A stretch of DNA of 64,000 bases from Drosophila persimilis (lineage: Eukaryota; Arthropoda; Insecta; Diptera; Drosophilidae), in assembly GCF_003286085.1 (NCBI RefSeq), contig NW_020825330.1, positions 1,922,001-1,986,000 of the forward strand, in the 5' to 3' direction. The position numbers and the translations under genes were made by a program. This document shows positions 26,701 to 36,738 of this stretch, piece after piece (position 1 is the first letter of the stretch; each line of letters opens with the position of its first letter). The notes under the pieces are model-generated. The model did no database searches and was not told where the DNA came from. It saw only the letters and a list, made by a program, of their open reading frames with translations.

Positions 26701-28734
26701 GATGGACAGGCCATCGCCCAGCATCATGATGATGTTCTTAGCCCTACGCCCGTCCGTGACCGTGTCCTGGGTGCGGTCCAGTCGAGCCGCCACCTGATCG
26801 CGCGCCTGCTTCAGCCAATAGCTGGCTGTCAGCTCCTCCACGGCTGAGCCTCCCGTCGACCTCGGCGTTGGCCCCTCCCTCCCGTGCTTCAACAGCGGAG
26901 GGACATTGGCACAGAAGGCCATGGGCAGTCCCAGGATCACCAGTAGCGACAGCAGCTGGCCCAACGTTTGTGGTGGCATCTTCCAATAATTTGACTCGTG
27001 TACTACACTGGGAATTCCGTTCTGACTGCCTTCCAAATATGCCAGTCAATCAATCATTCAATTTAAAGGCAGCCCCAAACACGCAAAGCCTACCTGCTGA
27101 TTGCTGATTGCTGACTGCTGACTGCTGACCTCCTGGTATCCAGCGGAGACATGGAATACGGCGGCTAATTAGCATTCACCCAGTTCCCACCCGCCGCCAC
27201 GAGCTATCATCGACTCGATCACTTAAGTGCGCTTTCGTTTCTCTCTGCAGGAATTAGCCCGGAACTGAACAAATTTGTACCCGGGAGCACGGAGGATCTG
27301 CTGGACTGGTCCTTCATAGCACGGAGCCTTTATTCGGCCAGCTCGGCGAATCCCAAGCAGAAGATAGACTCGTCGATGCGCGAGGGACTCGAGGATGTGA
27401 TCACCGAAGTGATGGAGAACATCAATAACTATTCACGGCAGCGCGGCAGGGTGATTGAGTTCCGGGAGCTGCTGTATGGCTACCATCGACTGGATGCCCT
27501 CCATGGGCAGGACCTCATACTGGACCTGCTGCTCATCTACAAGAAGTATCGGGGCAAGAAGATGACAGTTCCCGTCCGCAGACACCTCTACGTGCAGCGT
27601 GCCTTCACGGGCATCTTTGTGAAGGAATTCGATGAGGACTTCTACAATGTCACCCTGCAGCAGAGTGAGTCCGCATCCGCATCCGCCAAGCAAATCACAC
27701 TTACTTCCGCACCGTTCCTTTCAGGTCTGCTGGGCAGCATCCTACACAGTGGAATGGCGCGTTTGAGTAGCCACTTTACGATGGCCAGCGGCCTGCTACC
27801 TCAGGCAGAGGACAAGATTGTGTTGGTACTGCCGATCTCCGGACGACTGGGTACCTTTGAGCGCTTCCTGCGCATCTACGAGCACATATGCATCAAGGCG
27901 GAGCAGCACTGCGACCTGCTGGTGGTTATATTCGGAGCCCCAGATGAGCTGGGCGATCACCTGCATCTCTTGAGCGATTTGCGGGGCCGTCACGTCTACC
28001 AGCAGGTGAACTGGATCCAGCGCAGTGGATCCTTCTCCCGGGGTGTGGCCTTGGATGTGGCCGCCCGCTCCTCCTACATCCAGCCCGCGGACATCATCCT
28101 GTTCATCGATGTGGACATGGTCTTCGAGGTGGCCACGTTGCAGCGGGTGCGCATGCACACGCAGCGGGGGCGGCAGGTCTATCTGCCCATAGTGTTCAGC
28201 CAGTACGATCCGCAGCGTCGCTCGGATGGCGCCACAACCACAGCCGGAGGGGACTCTCCGCCGCCCATCGACGATGAGAACGGATACTTCCGGCAGTTCG
28301 GGTTCGGCATCTGCGCCATCTACAAATCGGACATACTGGACGAGGACATCAATGGCTTCGATAAGGATATCACCGGCTGGGGCCTCGAGGATGTCAAGTT
28401 CCTAGAGAAGATTGTGCGCGTGGGCACACGCCAGCAAGGGTTCCTTTCAAACACCGCCGAGCTGCCCCTGGACTACAACGAGGCCGCCGAGCAGTGGCGT
28501 CGCCTCAGCGTATTCCGTGCCCCGGATCCCACCCTCGTCCACGTCTACCACGACATCAGCTGTGACATCCAGCTGGAGGCCGCCCAGTACAACATGTGTC
28601 TGGGCACAAAGGCCAACTCACTCGGCAGCACCCGGCTGATGGAGAAGCTATTCTACAACAGCCGCGACAATTTCCGCTTCATAGAGGCCTTCAACAGGCA
28701 GAAGCAGCAGCAGCAGCAGCAGCAGGCCAGATGA
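23756..28734 (+). CDS. Chsy: Chondroitin sulfate synthase (bifunctional GlcA/GalNAc transferase)
   Basis: A type II Golgi enzyme that extends chondroitin by adding GlcA and GalNAc in turn. The exons are 23756-24520, 24590-24730, 24796-24961, 27251-27664 and 27725-28734, giving about 831 residues, close to the usual family length. The start ATG has a CCACC context. A transmembrane anchor lies at about residues 11-28. The N-terminal GT31 (Fringe-like) domain has a DDD motif at 154-156. The C-terminal GT7 domain has FIDVDMVF and GWGLEDV motifs. The protein ends in a glutamine run. Intron 3 (2.3 kb) contains an alkaline phosphatase gene on the other strand. Intron 4 is 60 bp and in frame without a stop, so its retention would still give protein. 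The third-exon acceptor could shift by one codon (AG at 24792 or 24795). Orthology to fly CG9220 is inferred from the sequence. Confidence 0.95.
24962..25431. other. Left part of Chsy intron 3
   Basis: AT-rich intronic sequence with no coding signal seen. Its right end overlaps the short 3' UTR of the nested phosphatase gene. Confidence 0.7.
25391..25396 (-). terminator. Polyadenylation signal of nested alkaline phosphatase
   Basis: TTTATT on the plus strand reads AATAAA on the minus strand, 36 bases past the phosphatase stop codon. This implies a very short 3' UTR. Confidence 0.6.
25432..26979 (-). CDS. Alkaline phosphatase, nested in Chsy intron
   Basis: A secreted phosphomonoesterase with a two-metal zinc/magnesium site. 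Exon 1 is 26979-25707 and exon 2 is 25634-25432 (GTGCGT donor, GCAG acceptor, phases agree), giving 491 residues. The ATG at 26979 is chosen because a signal peptide follows at once (about residues 1-24); the open frame upstream has no better ATG. Family motifs are MLGDGLS (metal Asp), PDSACTATAYL (nucleophile Ser), RIDHGHHE, VVTADHSH and HSGEDVP. At the position where animal enzymes usually have THATP the sequence is TDASP. The C-terminus is polar, with no hydrophobic tail for a GPI anchor, so the enzyme may be freely secreted. It lies wholly within a Chsy intron on the opposite strand. The fly genome has many such paralogues, so no symbol is given. Confidence 0.93.
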
Positions 28735-29183
28735 TGGATGATGGACACCCATCCATCCATATTCCTGCTGCCATATATAGTATTATGTTACGTTTTAATC
28801 TTAATCGCAATCAGTTTATGTTTCCCCATCTGTCTGTGTGTGTGAATGTCCCATCGTATCCTTGTAAGCGTTTGTCCTAGTGTGTGCGTGTGTGAGCCCC
28901 CCATTGGCTACCAGTCCTTAGTCCCTAATGCAAGAGCAAGAGATAAATTCCTAGAAAGAGGGAAGGGTCTGTACAGCTGGAGGAGAGGACCAGAGGACGG
29001 GCATCCACTGAAATATATGTATGTATGTTTGGTCCTGATTCCAGCCGTTGATTCCGATTTAATTTTGGAAGCAACGATTTGATATTAAGAATCTAGATTT
29101 ATAAGAGAAATATCTGCATAATTGAAGAACACACTATAAATTATTTGAAAACATCTTTTCGACTTCGTTTTTATCTCGAGATA
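28735..29183 (+). other. Chsy 3' UTR and spacer to the duplication
   Basis: Non-coding sequence after the Chsy stop, with CATCC and GTGTG repeats. No clear AATAAA was noted. Homology to the second duplication unit starts at 29184. Confidence 0.5.
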
Positions 29184-29550
29184 CACTCAGACAAAGCACC
29201 ATCGGATTCCATAACTGAATGAGCTCCACAGTCTATTGTATTTGGGGATGACTTGACTCTATATAACCCTTATAGCGATACAGTTGGCCCCCTATTCCCC
29301 TATTCACAGAAGAAGAGAGACCACTGTTTTACTTCATCAAGAGCAGTCGACTCTAAGCCTCGACTTCAGTCTTATTCTTAAATCATTGTTCAACAATTAA
29401 TGCACAATTTGATACACAGATACATAGGTGCGTATACCAGAAGAGTTATACATCAATACATCAATACATGGGTCAGTGGGGGGTAGTGGCAGTAGTGTAG
29501 TGGCTGGTCATTGGACCAATGGGTAAAACTATGAATAATATGTACTATAT

Positions 29551-31035
29551 CTATATGTAGGTGACGGGCTCTATGCCGAGAAGCGAGAGGGCCACATTGA
29601 GCACCTGACGCACCGCCTTAATCAGGTAGACGCGGGCATAGAGGACTGGCATCAGCTGGTCTCGCATCTGAACGAGAATCTTCTTCTGGCGGTAGTAGCG
29701 GCTGAAGACTGCGGCCAGGCTACTGATGTAGCGCACCAACAGGTGCACGTCACACTGACCCTGCTGCAGCAGATTCAGCGTGGACTCGACCACCTCTGGG
29801 AAGGGCAGTAGGTAGCCGTAGATCAGTTTCCAGTCGAGCTGCAGGAAAACAACCGAAAAACAACGTTACGTTTTAGTTACGGTCTCCCGTTGGAGATTCA
29901 ACTCAACTCACATCGTCCTCCAAGAGGCTGAGATCGATGTCGTCCAGCGGCGGCAGTGGCTGATAGACACCTGCCTCCACCTGTGCATTGAAGGTACGCA
30001 GCAGCGTCTCCAGGCGGGCCGAATTGTATAGAATGTACGAGGCCCCCTTGGAGCCGCCCGATCCATTGCGCACCACACTGGCCGCCGAGGCATGGCGCAC
30101 CTCAAACAGATCCACAATCACGGCAGCAGCGCCCAGGCGCTGGATAAGGCCATCGAAGTCGCCGTGCGAGCTACTCATGCGGACGCCATTGCGATGCATG
30201 GCCATAAGTATCATGTCCTTTGAGCGCAATCTGTCCATGGAATAGAAAGAGATAGAAAGTAATGCATGGCATGGAGGGGGTAAGCGAGTAAGACTCACGC
30301 AACGTAGCTGTCTCTGTTCATTGTGGTGGCTGTCTTCCCGACGGGCTCCAGTACGGGTCCACAGACCAGACAAACGTGGTCTGTCGGCTGGTTTGGGCAA
30401 CGTTGAGCCTCTACGGTCACGCGGAGAGTGTCATCAGACTGCTGATCTGGATCCACCAGGCGCCAGGCGGAGTAAGCCATTAGGCGGCGGGTAATCACGC
30501 GGAGCTGACTGAGACGATAATGACCGAGCTGCTCGGTCCCATCGTCGAGAGTCGTGTTCGGGCTCTGACCAAGGCACAGAGTTGGGGCTTTGTCCGACTT
30601 CGAGATGTGACCATACCGATCCCCCTGCTGGAGCACTACGTTCAGAACGTAAGCAATAACCGGACGACGGTGAAAGCTGAACGCGCAGCGATCCTTGTAG
30701 AGGGGCGTGATCCCCTGCAGGGGGAACACCCAGTCTTTGGCCTTCTCAATTAGACCCTGCATTGCCGCCTCATTGGGCAGCATTAGGTCCATTTCCTTGT
30801 ATGTGTCCTGGCGCATCTTGCGTCCCTGCTTACGACAGTAGGCTTCCCAATACTTACTGATGTTAGCGATGCTGATGTCTCCACGGTCGGGAATCTCCTC
30901 GATGTGAAAGCGAATGAGCACGCCGCATCGCTGGAACAGTACCGGAGCAGAAGACTCCTCCTTATCCACAACAACCGTGAAGAAGTTCATCAGCTCCTGG
31001 GCTAGCTTGTTCATGGGATATTGATAGGACACCAT
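29551..31035 (-). CDS. DALR anticodon-binding domain protein 3-like, copy A
   Basis: The human homologue DALRD3 supports METTL2 in 3-methylcytidine formation in arginine tRNA anticodon loops; the same role here is inferred. Exons are 31035-30299, 30230-29912 and 29838-29551. Phases agree and introns of 69-73 bp have GTGAGT donors. The product is 447 residues, somewhat shorter than human (about 540). The C-terminal DALR domain is clear: LDWKLIYGYLLPFPEVV follows a YNSARL segment, and the protein ends VLNVALSLLGIEPVTYI, very like the human end. CLVCGPV in exon 1 matches the human CGPV block. It is transcribed away from the ZAD gene of the same unit. Copy B encodes almost the same protein; the two changes noticed are Val to Leu at the exon 1 end and Thr to Arg in exon 2. 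Both copies look intact. Confidence 0.88.
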
Positions 31036-32226
31036 TGGAACGACAATCTAGCGAAATCTAGAAAAATTTAAATTTAAATTCAAATGAGTGCGTGACCTGC
31101 GATAAAACTATTTTTCGGAACTCTATCAGACTGTCAAGAAGAATACAATAATAAACCGCCGACTCTGTTGCGGGTTTCTTTTGTGGATTTTCATCGATTT
31201 TTTTAAATTATCGATGTTTTTCATAGCGGCCTATCGCAATGGGAGAAGAGCTAAAATAACTAAAAATCTAAGTAAATACACTGCGTTTAAATTGTCAGAG
31301 TCCGTTTTGTGTGCCACCATCTTGAATCGCAGCCGCATTTCTAGAACAATTGTGTGAGGAAATAAAACTAAAATAGAATAGTCTCCACAAAAAGCGTTGA
31401 GACACACACACGTATCACAGTTCAAAAAACAGCGACTCCTTTGAGCCTTTGCTGTAGGTGTGTGGTTGGAGCAGACTCTTTTGGTTGAAATGTCGTTTAA
31501 GATTGCTGTTGCTGATTTGCAGGATCAACCTGGAGGATGTGAACTCGGACTTGGCCTTTTTTCTCAGCAAGAACGAGGAGCCCGCCGCTCCAATTACAAC
31601 CATTACGTGTTGCCGCATCCCATCTGGATTGTGGATAAGATTCGCTTTGTCTCCAGAGAATCCAGAGCGGCACAAGTAATCTAGATGCCTACGGAATTTG
31701 GGAATTAAAAAAATTAAGCTTGTTTGACTCATGTGCCGACTATCACGGTCTTAATACTGCGAGTGTACTCTAAATTTTTGTTTCCATTTTTAAGTTTTTT
31801 GCGCAAAGGTTAAATCGACTATCAACATTATCATATAAAGGCATTTCATAAGCTGATCTGATCATCTTTGCCATCGTTTTAATAATTTTGTTCTCATCGG
31901 CGAAGCTGAAGCGGGCTAGACGCGTGGCTTATGCATGCTGCTGACCTTGTATTGATTCACCAGATCCCACAATGCATTATCCATGTCCTTACCTATGTTT
32001 ATAAATAAATAAAAATATCTAAAATGTCGCACCGAAGTGCTTTGGCTGATGCGATACCCACTTATCGATGTATCGCATCTGCAAAAGACCATCGAGCAGC
32101 AGGTACATGCAAATCGCAAACGCTCATCGCTATATGAGAAAAAAAGCAACAGCAGAGGTGTTTGGATTGGAATTGCGTTTTTGTGTAAAATTGCGTTTAG
32201 CAATTAATTGTTGCTATAATAAGCTA
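31036..32226. other. Spacer between DALRD3-like A and ZAD A
   Basis: A bidirectional promoter region holding a decayed ZAD fragment (31518-31690). TATCGATG, a DRE-like sequence, occurs near 31209 before the DALRD3-like gene and near 32063 before the ZAD gene. The sequence is almost the same in unit B. Confidence 0.6.
31518..31690 (+). pseudogene. Relic of a ZAD domain exon, unit A
   Basis: This piece aligns with the start of the neighbouring ZAD gene (32235-32420). Both share GGACTTGGCCT and GAACGAGGAGCCCG at the same 24-base spacing. Further on, GCTCCA, CCAT-AC-TG, GCC-C and GATTG-GGA-AAGAT-CGCT match in order. The reading frame is broken by small indels and the zinc-binding cysteines are lost, so it is a dead fragment of an older ZAD duplication. 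An antisense open frame over it is not considered real. Confidence 0.75.
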
Positions 32227-33183
32227 ATGGCGAACAGTATGGAGTCACGTGTCGTGGACCTGGACTTGGCCTGTCTGATCTGCCTGAACGAGGAGCCCGG
32301 CCACAGCTCCATTTATAGCCATGACTTGGAGCCTCCGCACACCCTGATTGCGGACAAGATCCGCTGTTGCACCAGCCTGAAACTGGAGAGTTTACAAATG
32401 CAGCGATGGCCGGACAAAATCTGTGAACAGTGCCACAGTGAACTGGTTGTCGCCTACCGCTTCTATGAGAAGTGCGTTGTGATCGAGAAGCTATTCCTGA
32501 CTGCGACAAACAGCTCGCACTCCGTCGATGCCGACGAGTTGGCCAGAAACCAGCAGCTGAAGCTGTATCTGGAACAGCACCACGTCAAGCTGCCCCCCAG
32601 TTTAAAAATCAAGCGCGTCGACGTGGATGCTGAAACTCCTGTGGCGAGTCGTGCGATGTGTCCAGCAACAAGAGGAAGTGCAGGTGCAAGCGCCAGTTCC
32701 AGTGCGAAATCCACAACACCGTATGGCCCAACAGCGAATATGCCCGTGATCAAGGTGGAGTATTGTCAGGAGAGCGAGGAGAACACAGACTCCCTGCCCC
32801 AGATACCAGAGGCATCTAGGTCAGTGGTCATGTCCCTGGACACCCTTATCGAGACGGTTCCCATGAAGGAGCAGTCGGTGGATATTTCAGATCAGGAGAG
32901 TGGAAAAATGATCATTCCAAGTCCTTGGCACTACGACCCTGCCCCAGAACATTTCTATCAAATTAGAATGGAGGAGACAGTGGTGGAACAGCCACCAGTT
33001 TCGCCTCCTCCTCCACCTCCACCAGCACTATCGTCAGCACAAGCACCGCCACCGCTATCACGGGTTCCTAACACCACCCAACGACCCAATATAAGCAAAG
33101 CCAGAAGGCGCACAGCCAACCGGAGCGTGCGCCAAAGGTCTGCACCCACAGGTTCTATCAGCTCGCCCTCAACCCGCACATGA
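32227..33183 (+). CDS. ZAD protein without zinc fingers, copy A
   Basis: The ATG at 32227 is chosen because the ZAD starts about ten residues later; the open frame runs further up to 32068. The 318-residue product has a ZAD (zinc-finger-associated dimerisation domain), with CLIC and CEQC as the two zinc-binding pairs. Next comes a linker with a conserved block ending MSLDTLIETVP, then a proline-rich stretch. Compared with copy B, the proline-rich part is followed by a deletion of roughly 100 bp. The remains of finger 1 (near 33133-33217) are then read out of frame, and fingers 2-5 are absent. The frame is nevertheless open through a linker that differs from copy B by many substitutions and whole-codon indels. 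It may be a functional ZAD-only protein able to dimerise but not bind DNA, or a recent pseudogene. Confidence 0.65.
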   Translation: MANSMESRVVDLDLACLICLNEEPGHSSIYSHDLEPPHTLIADKIRCCTSLKLESLQMQRWPDKICEQCHSELVVAYRFYEKCVVIEKLFLTATNSSHSVDADELARNQQLKLYLEQHHVKLPPSLKIKRVDVDAETPVASRAMCPATRGSAGASASSSAKSTTPYGPTANMPVIKVEYCQESEENTDSLPQIPEASRSVVMSLDTLIETVPMKEQSVDISDQESGKMIIPSPWHYDPAPEHFYQIRMEETVVEQPPVSPPPPPPPALSSAQAPPPLSRVPNTTQRPNISKARRRTANRSVRQRSAPTGSISSPSTRT

Positions 33184-33697
33184 AGCCCAACAAGAACGGA
33201 AAGGCCAACCTGCGGGTAGGCAGCACGCCAAGCCAATGCATCTCCGCCCATTAAGCAGTAGCCGAGTCCCAAAAAGCGGAAGCAGCCGGCCTGAATGGAT
33301 GCTGGATGATGGTGGGGCCTCTCACTCCCAGTCCGCCACGCCATCTCCCACATAGTATTATAAATTTATATGTATACGTATGTTAAATGTATTGTATGTT
33401 TGTGTAAGTATTTATACATGTATGTCTGAATGTACTCAATTTATTGCCAATCGATTAGCCAAATGAAGAAAAAGTAAGCCAGGATCGTGGATTGAAGGAT
33501 GTTTTCGGTGCGAGAGCTGAATGCCCGATTATTTTGAATATTCGAATAGCTGGCTAAATAGGAACCTGTACATATATACTATGTAGATTGAGATTTGACA
33601 AATAACTTCATATTGAAGAATAAACGTATCAATTATTGGAAAACACACGCCCACTGCTCCACAGGTGGCCGCATCCGATCTTTTCATATCACTCAGG
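33184..33697. other. Zinc-finger remnant and unit A-specific 3' sequence
   Basis: 33184-33217 still resembles finger 1 of copy B in another frame. From about 33218 the sequence is AT-rich and has no match in unit B. It is probably the 3' UTR of ZAD A followed by spacer. Confidence 0.5.
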
Positions 33698-34062
33698 CAC
33701 TCAGACAAAGCACCATCGGGTTCCATAACTGAATGAGCTCCACAGTCTATTGTATTTGGGGATGACTTGACTCTATATAACCCTTATAGCGATACAGTTG
33801 GCCCCCTATTCCCCTATTCACAGAAGAAGAGAGACCACTGTTTTACTTCATCAAGAGCAGTCGACTCTAAGCCTCGACTTCAGTCTTATTCTTAAATCAT
33901 TGTTCAACAATTAATGCACAATTAGATACACAGATACATAGGTGCGTATACCAGAAGAGTTATACACTCAATACATCAGCTGGGTCAGTGGGGGGTAGTG
34001 GCAGTAGTGTAGTGGCTGGTCATTGGGCCAATGGGTAAAACTATGAATAATATGTACTATAT

Positions 34063-35547
34063 CTATATGTAGGTGACGGGCTCTATGCCGAGCAGCGAGA
34101 GGGCCACATTGAGCACCTGACGCACCGCCTTAATTAGGTAGACGCGGGCATAGAGGACTGGCATCAGCTGGTCTCGCATCTGAACGAGAATCTTCTTCTG
34201 GCGGTAGTAGCGGCTGAAGACTGCGGCCAGGCTACTGATGTAGCGCACCAACAGGTGCACGTCACACTGACCCTGCTGCAGCAGATTCAGCGTGGACTCG
34301 ACCACCTCTGGGAAGGGCAGTAGGTAGCCGTAGATCAGTTTCCAGTCGAGCTGCAGGAAAACAACCGAAAAACAACGTTACGTTTTAGTTACGGTCTCCC
34401 GTTGGAGATTCAACTCAACTCACATCGTCCTCCAAGAGGCTGAGATCGATGTCGTCCAGCGGCGGCAGTGGCTGGTAGACACCTGCCTCCACCTGGGCAT
34501 TGAAGGTACGCAGCAGCCTCTCTAGGCGGGCCGAATTGTATAGAATGTACGAGGCCCCCTTGGAGCCGCCCGATCCATTGCGCACCACACTGGCCGCCGA
34601 GGCATGGCGCACCTCAAACAGATCCACAATCACGGCAGCAGCACCCAGGCGCTGGATAAGGCCATCGAAGTCGCCGTGCGAGCTACTCATGCGGACGCCA
34701 TTGCGATGCATGGCCATAAGTATCATGTCCTTTGAGCGCAATCTGTCCATGGAATAGAAAGAGATAGAAAGTAATGCATGGCATGGAGGGGGTAAGCGAG
34801 TAAGACTCACGCAAGGTAGCTGTCTCTGTTCATTGTGGTGGCTGTCTTCCCGACGGGCTCCAGTACGGGTCCACAGACCAGACAAACGTGGTCTGTCGGC
34901 TGGTTTGGGCAACGTTGAGCCTCTACGGTCACGCGGAGAGTGTCATCAGACTGCTGATCTGGATCCACCAGGCGCCAGGCGGAGTAAGCCATTAGGCGGC
35001 GGGTAATCACGCGGAGCTGACTGAGACGATAATGACCGAGCTGCTCGGTCCCATCGTCGAGAGTCGTGTTCGGGCTCTGACCAAGGCACAGAGTTGGGGC
35101 TTTGTCCGACTTCGAGATGTGACCATACCGATCCCCCTGCTGGAGCACTACGTTCAGAACGTAAGCAATAACCGGACGACGGTGAAAGCTGAACGCGCAG
35201 CGATCCTTGTAGAGGGGCGTGATCCCCTGCAGGGGGAACACCCAGTCTTTGGCCTTCTCAATTAGACCCTGCATTGCCGCCTCATTGGGCAGCATTAGGT
35301 CCATTTCCTTGTATGTGTCCTGGCGCATCTTGCGTCCCTGCTTACGACAGTAGGCTTCCCAATACTTACTGATGTTAGCGATGCTGATGTCTCCACGGTC
35401 GGGAATCTCCTCGATGTGAAAGCGAATGAGCACGCCGCATCGCTGGAACAGTACCGGAGCAGAAGACTCCTCCTTATCCACAACAACCGTGAAGAAGTTC
35501 ATCAGCTCCTGGGCTAGCTTGTTCATGGGATATTGATAGGACACCAT
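34063..35547 (-). CDS. DALR anticodon-binding domain protein 3-like, copy B
   Basis: Exons are 35547-34811, 34742-34424 and 34350-34063, matching copy A with the same intron sizes and phases; 447 residues. Features are the same: a CGPV block in exon 1, YNSARL before the DALR domain, and the C-terminal DALR helix bundle. Residues that differ from copy A are Leu for Val at the first splice junction and Arg for Thr in the SARLE segment. There is no stop or frameshift. As in copy A, a role in arginine-tRNA m3C modification is inferred from human DALRD3. Upstream DNA is shared with copy A almost base for base, so the two should be expressed alike. Confidence 0.88.
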
Positions 35548-36738
35548 TGGAACGACAATCTAGCGAAATCTAGAAAAATTTAAATTTAAATTCAAATGAG
35601 TGCGTGACCTGCGATAAAACTATTTTTCGGAACTCTATCAGACTGTCAAGAAGAATACAATAATAAACCGCCGACTCTGTTGCGGGTTTCTTTTGTGGAT
35701 TTTCATCGATTTTTTTAAATTATCGATGTTTTTCATAGCGGCCTATCGCAATGGGAGAAGAGCTAAAATAACTAAAAATCTAAGTAAATACACTGCGTTT
35801 AAATTGTCAGAGTCCGTTTTGTGTGCCACCATCTTGAATCGCAGCCGCATTTCTAGAACAATTGTGTGAGGAAATAAAACTAAAATAGAATAGTCTCCAC
35901 AAAAAGCGTTGAGACACACACACGTATCACAGTTCAAAAAACAGCGACTCCTTTGAGCCTTTGCTGTAGGTGTGTGGTTGGAGCAGACTCTTTTGGTTGA
36001 AATGTCGTTTAAGATTGCTGTTGCTGATTTGCAGGATCAACCTGGAGGATGTGAACTCGGACTTGGCCTTTTTTCTCAGCAAGAACGAGGAGCCCGCCGC
36101 TCCAATTACAACCATTACGTGTTGCCGCATCCCATCTGGATTGTGGATAAGATTCGCTTTGTCTCCAGAGAATCCAGAGCGGCACAAGTAATCTAGATGC
36201 CTACGGAATTTGGGAATTAAAAAAATTAAGCTTGTTTGACTCATGTGCCGACTATCACGGTCTTAATACTGCGAGTGTACTCTAAATTTTTGTTTCCATT
36301 TTTAAGTTTTTTGCGCAAAGGTTAAATCGACTATCAACATTATCATATAAAGGCATTTCATAAGCTGATCTGATCATCTTTGCCATCGTTTTAATCATTT
36401 TGTTCTCATCGGCGAAGCTGAAGCGGGCTAGACGCGTGGCTTATGCATGCTGCTGACCTTGTATTGATTCACCAGATCCCACAATGCATTATCCATGTCC
36501 TTACCTATGTTTATAAATAAATAAAAATATCTAAAATGTCGCACCGAAGTGCTTTGGCTGATGCGATACCCACTTATCGATGTATCGCATCTGCAAAAGA
36601 CCATCGAGCAGCAGGTACATGCAAATCGCAAACGCTCATCGCTATATGAGAAAAAAAGCAACAGCAGAGGTGTTTGGATTGGAATTGCGTTTTTGTGTAA
36701 AATTGCGTTTAGCAATTAATTGTTGCTATAATAAGCTA
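35548..36738. other. Spacer between DALRD3-like B and ZAD-C2H2 B
   Basis: Near-identical to 31036-32226. It holds the second ZAD relic, and DRE-like TATCGATG occurs near 35721 and 36575. Confidence 0.6.
36030..36202 (+). pseudogene. Relic of a ZAD domain exon, unit B
   Basis: Same fragment as at 31518-31690, copied along with the unit. Its presence in both units shows that it decayed before the tandem duplication or the last conversion event. Confidence 0.75.

Larger units (their letters stand above)
29184..33217. repeat. Tandem duplication unit A (DALRD3-like + ZAD)
   Basis: This stretch matches 33698-37870 in the same orientation, with an offset of 4514 falling to 4512 bp after a small indel near 29455. 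From 29184 to 32363 the copies differ at only a handful of bases. After 32364 mismatches are frequent. Homology ends near 33217 with the remains of the first zinc finger. The flanks (left of 29184, and 33218-33697) do not match unit B. Confidence 0.95.

Noticed and set aside
25591-26847. 418-residue plus-strand frame over the alkaline phosphatase
   Set aside because: Antisense shadow of a gene with all phosphatase motifs.
26977-27036. Longer N-terminus for the alkaline phosphatase beginning at 27036
   Set aside because: The upstream codon is TTG, not ATG, and the ATG at 26979 is followed directly by a signal peptide.
31415-31732. 105-residue minus-strand frame present in both duplicated units
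   Set aside because: It runs across the ZAD relic in antisense, and its presence twice is explained by the duplication, not by selection.
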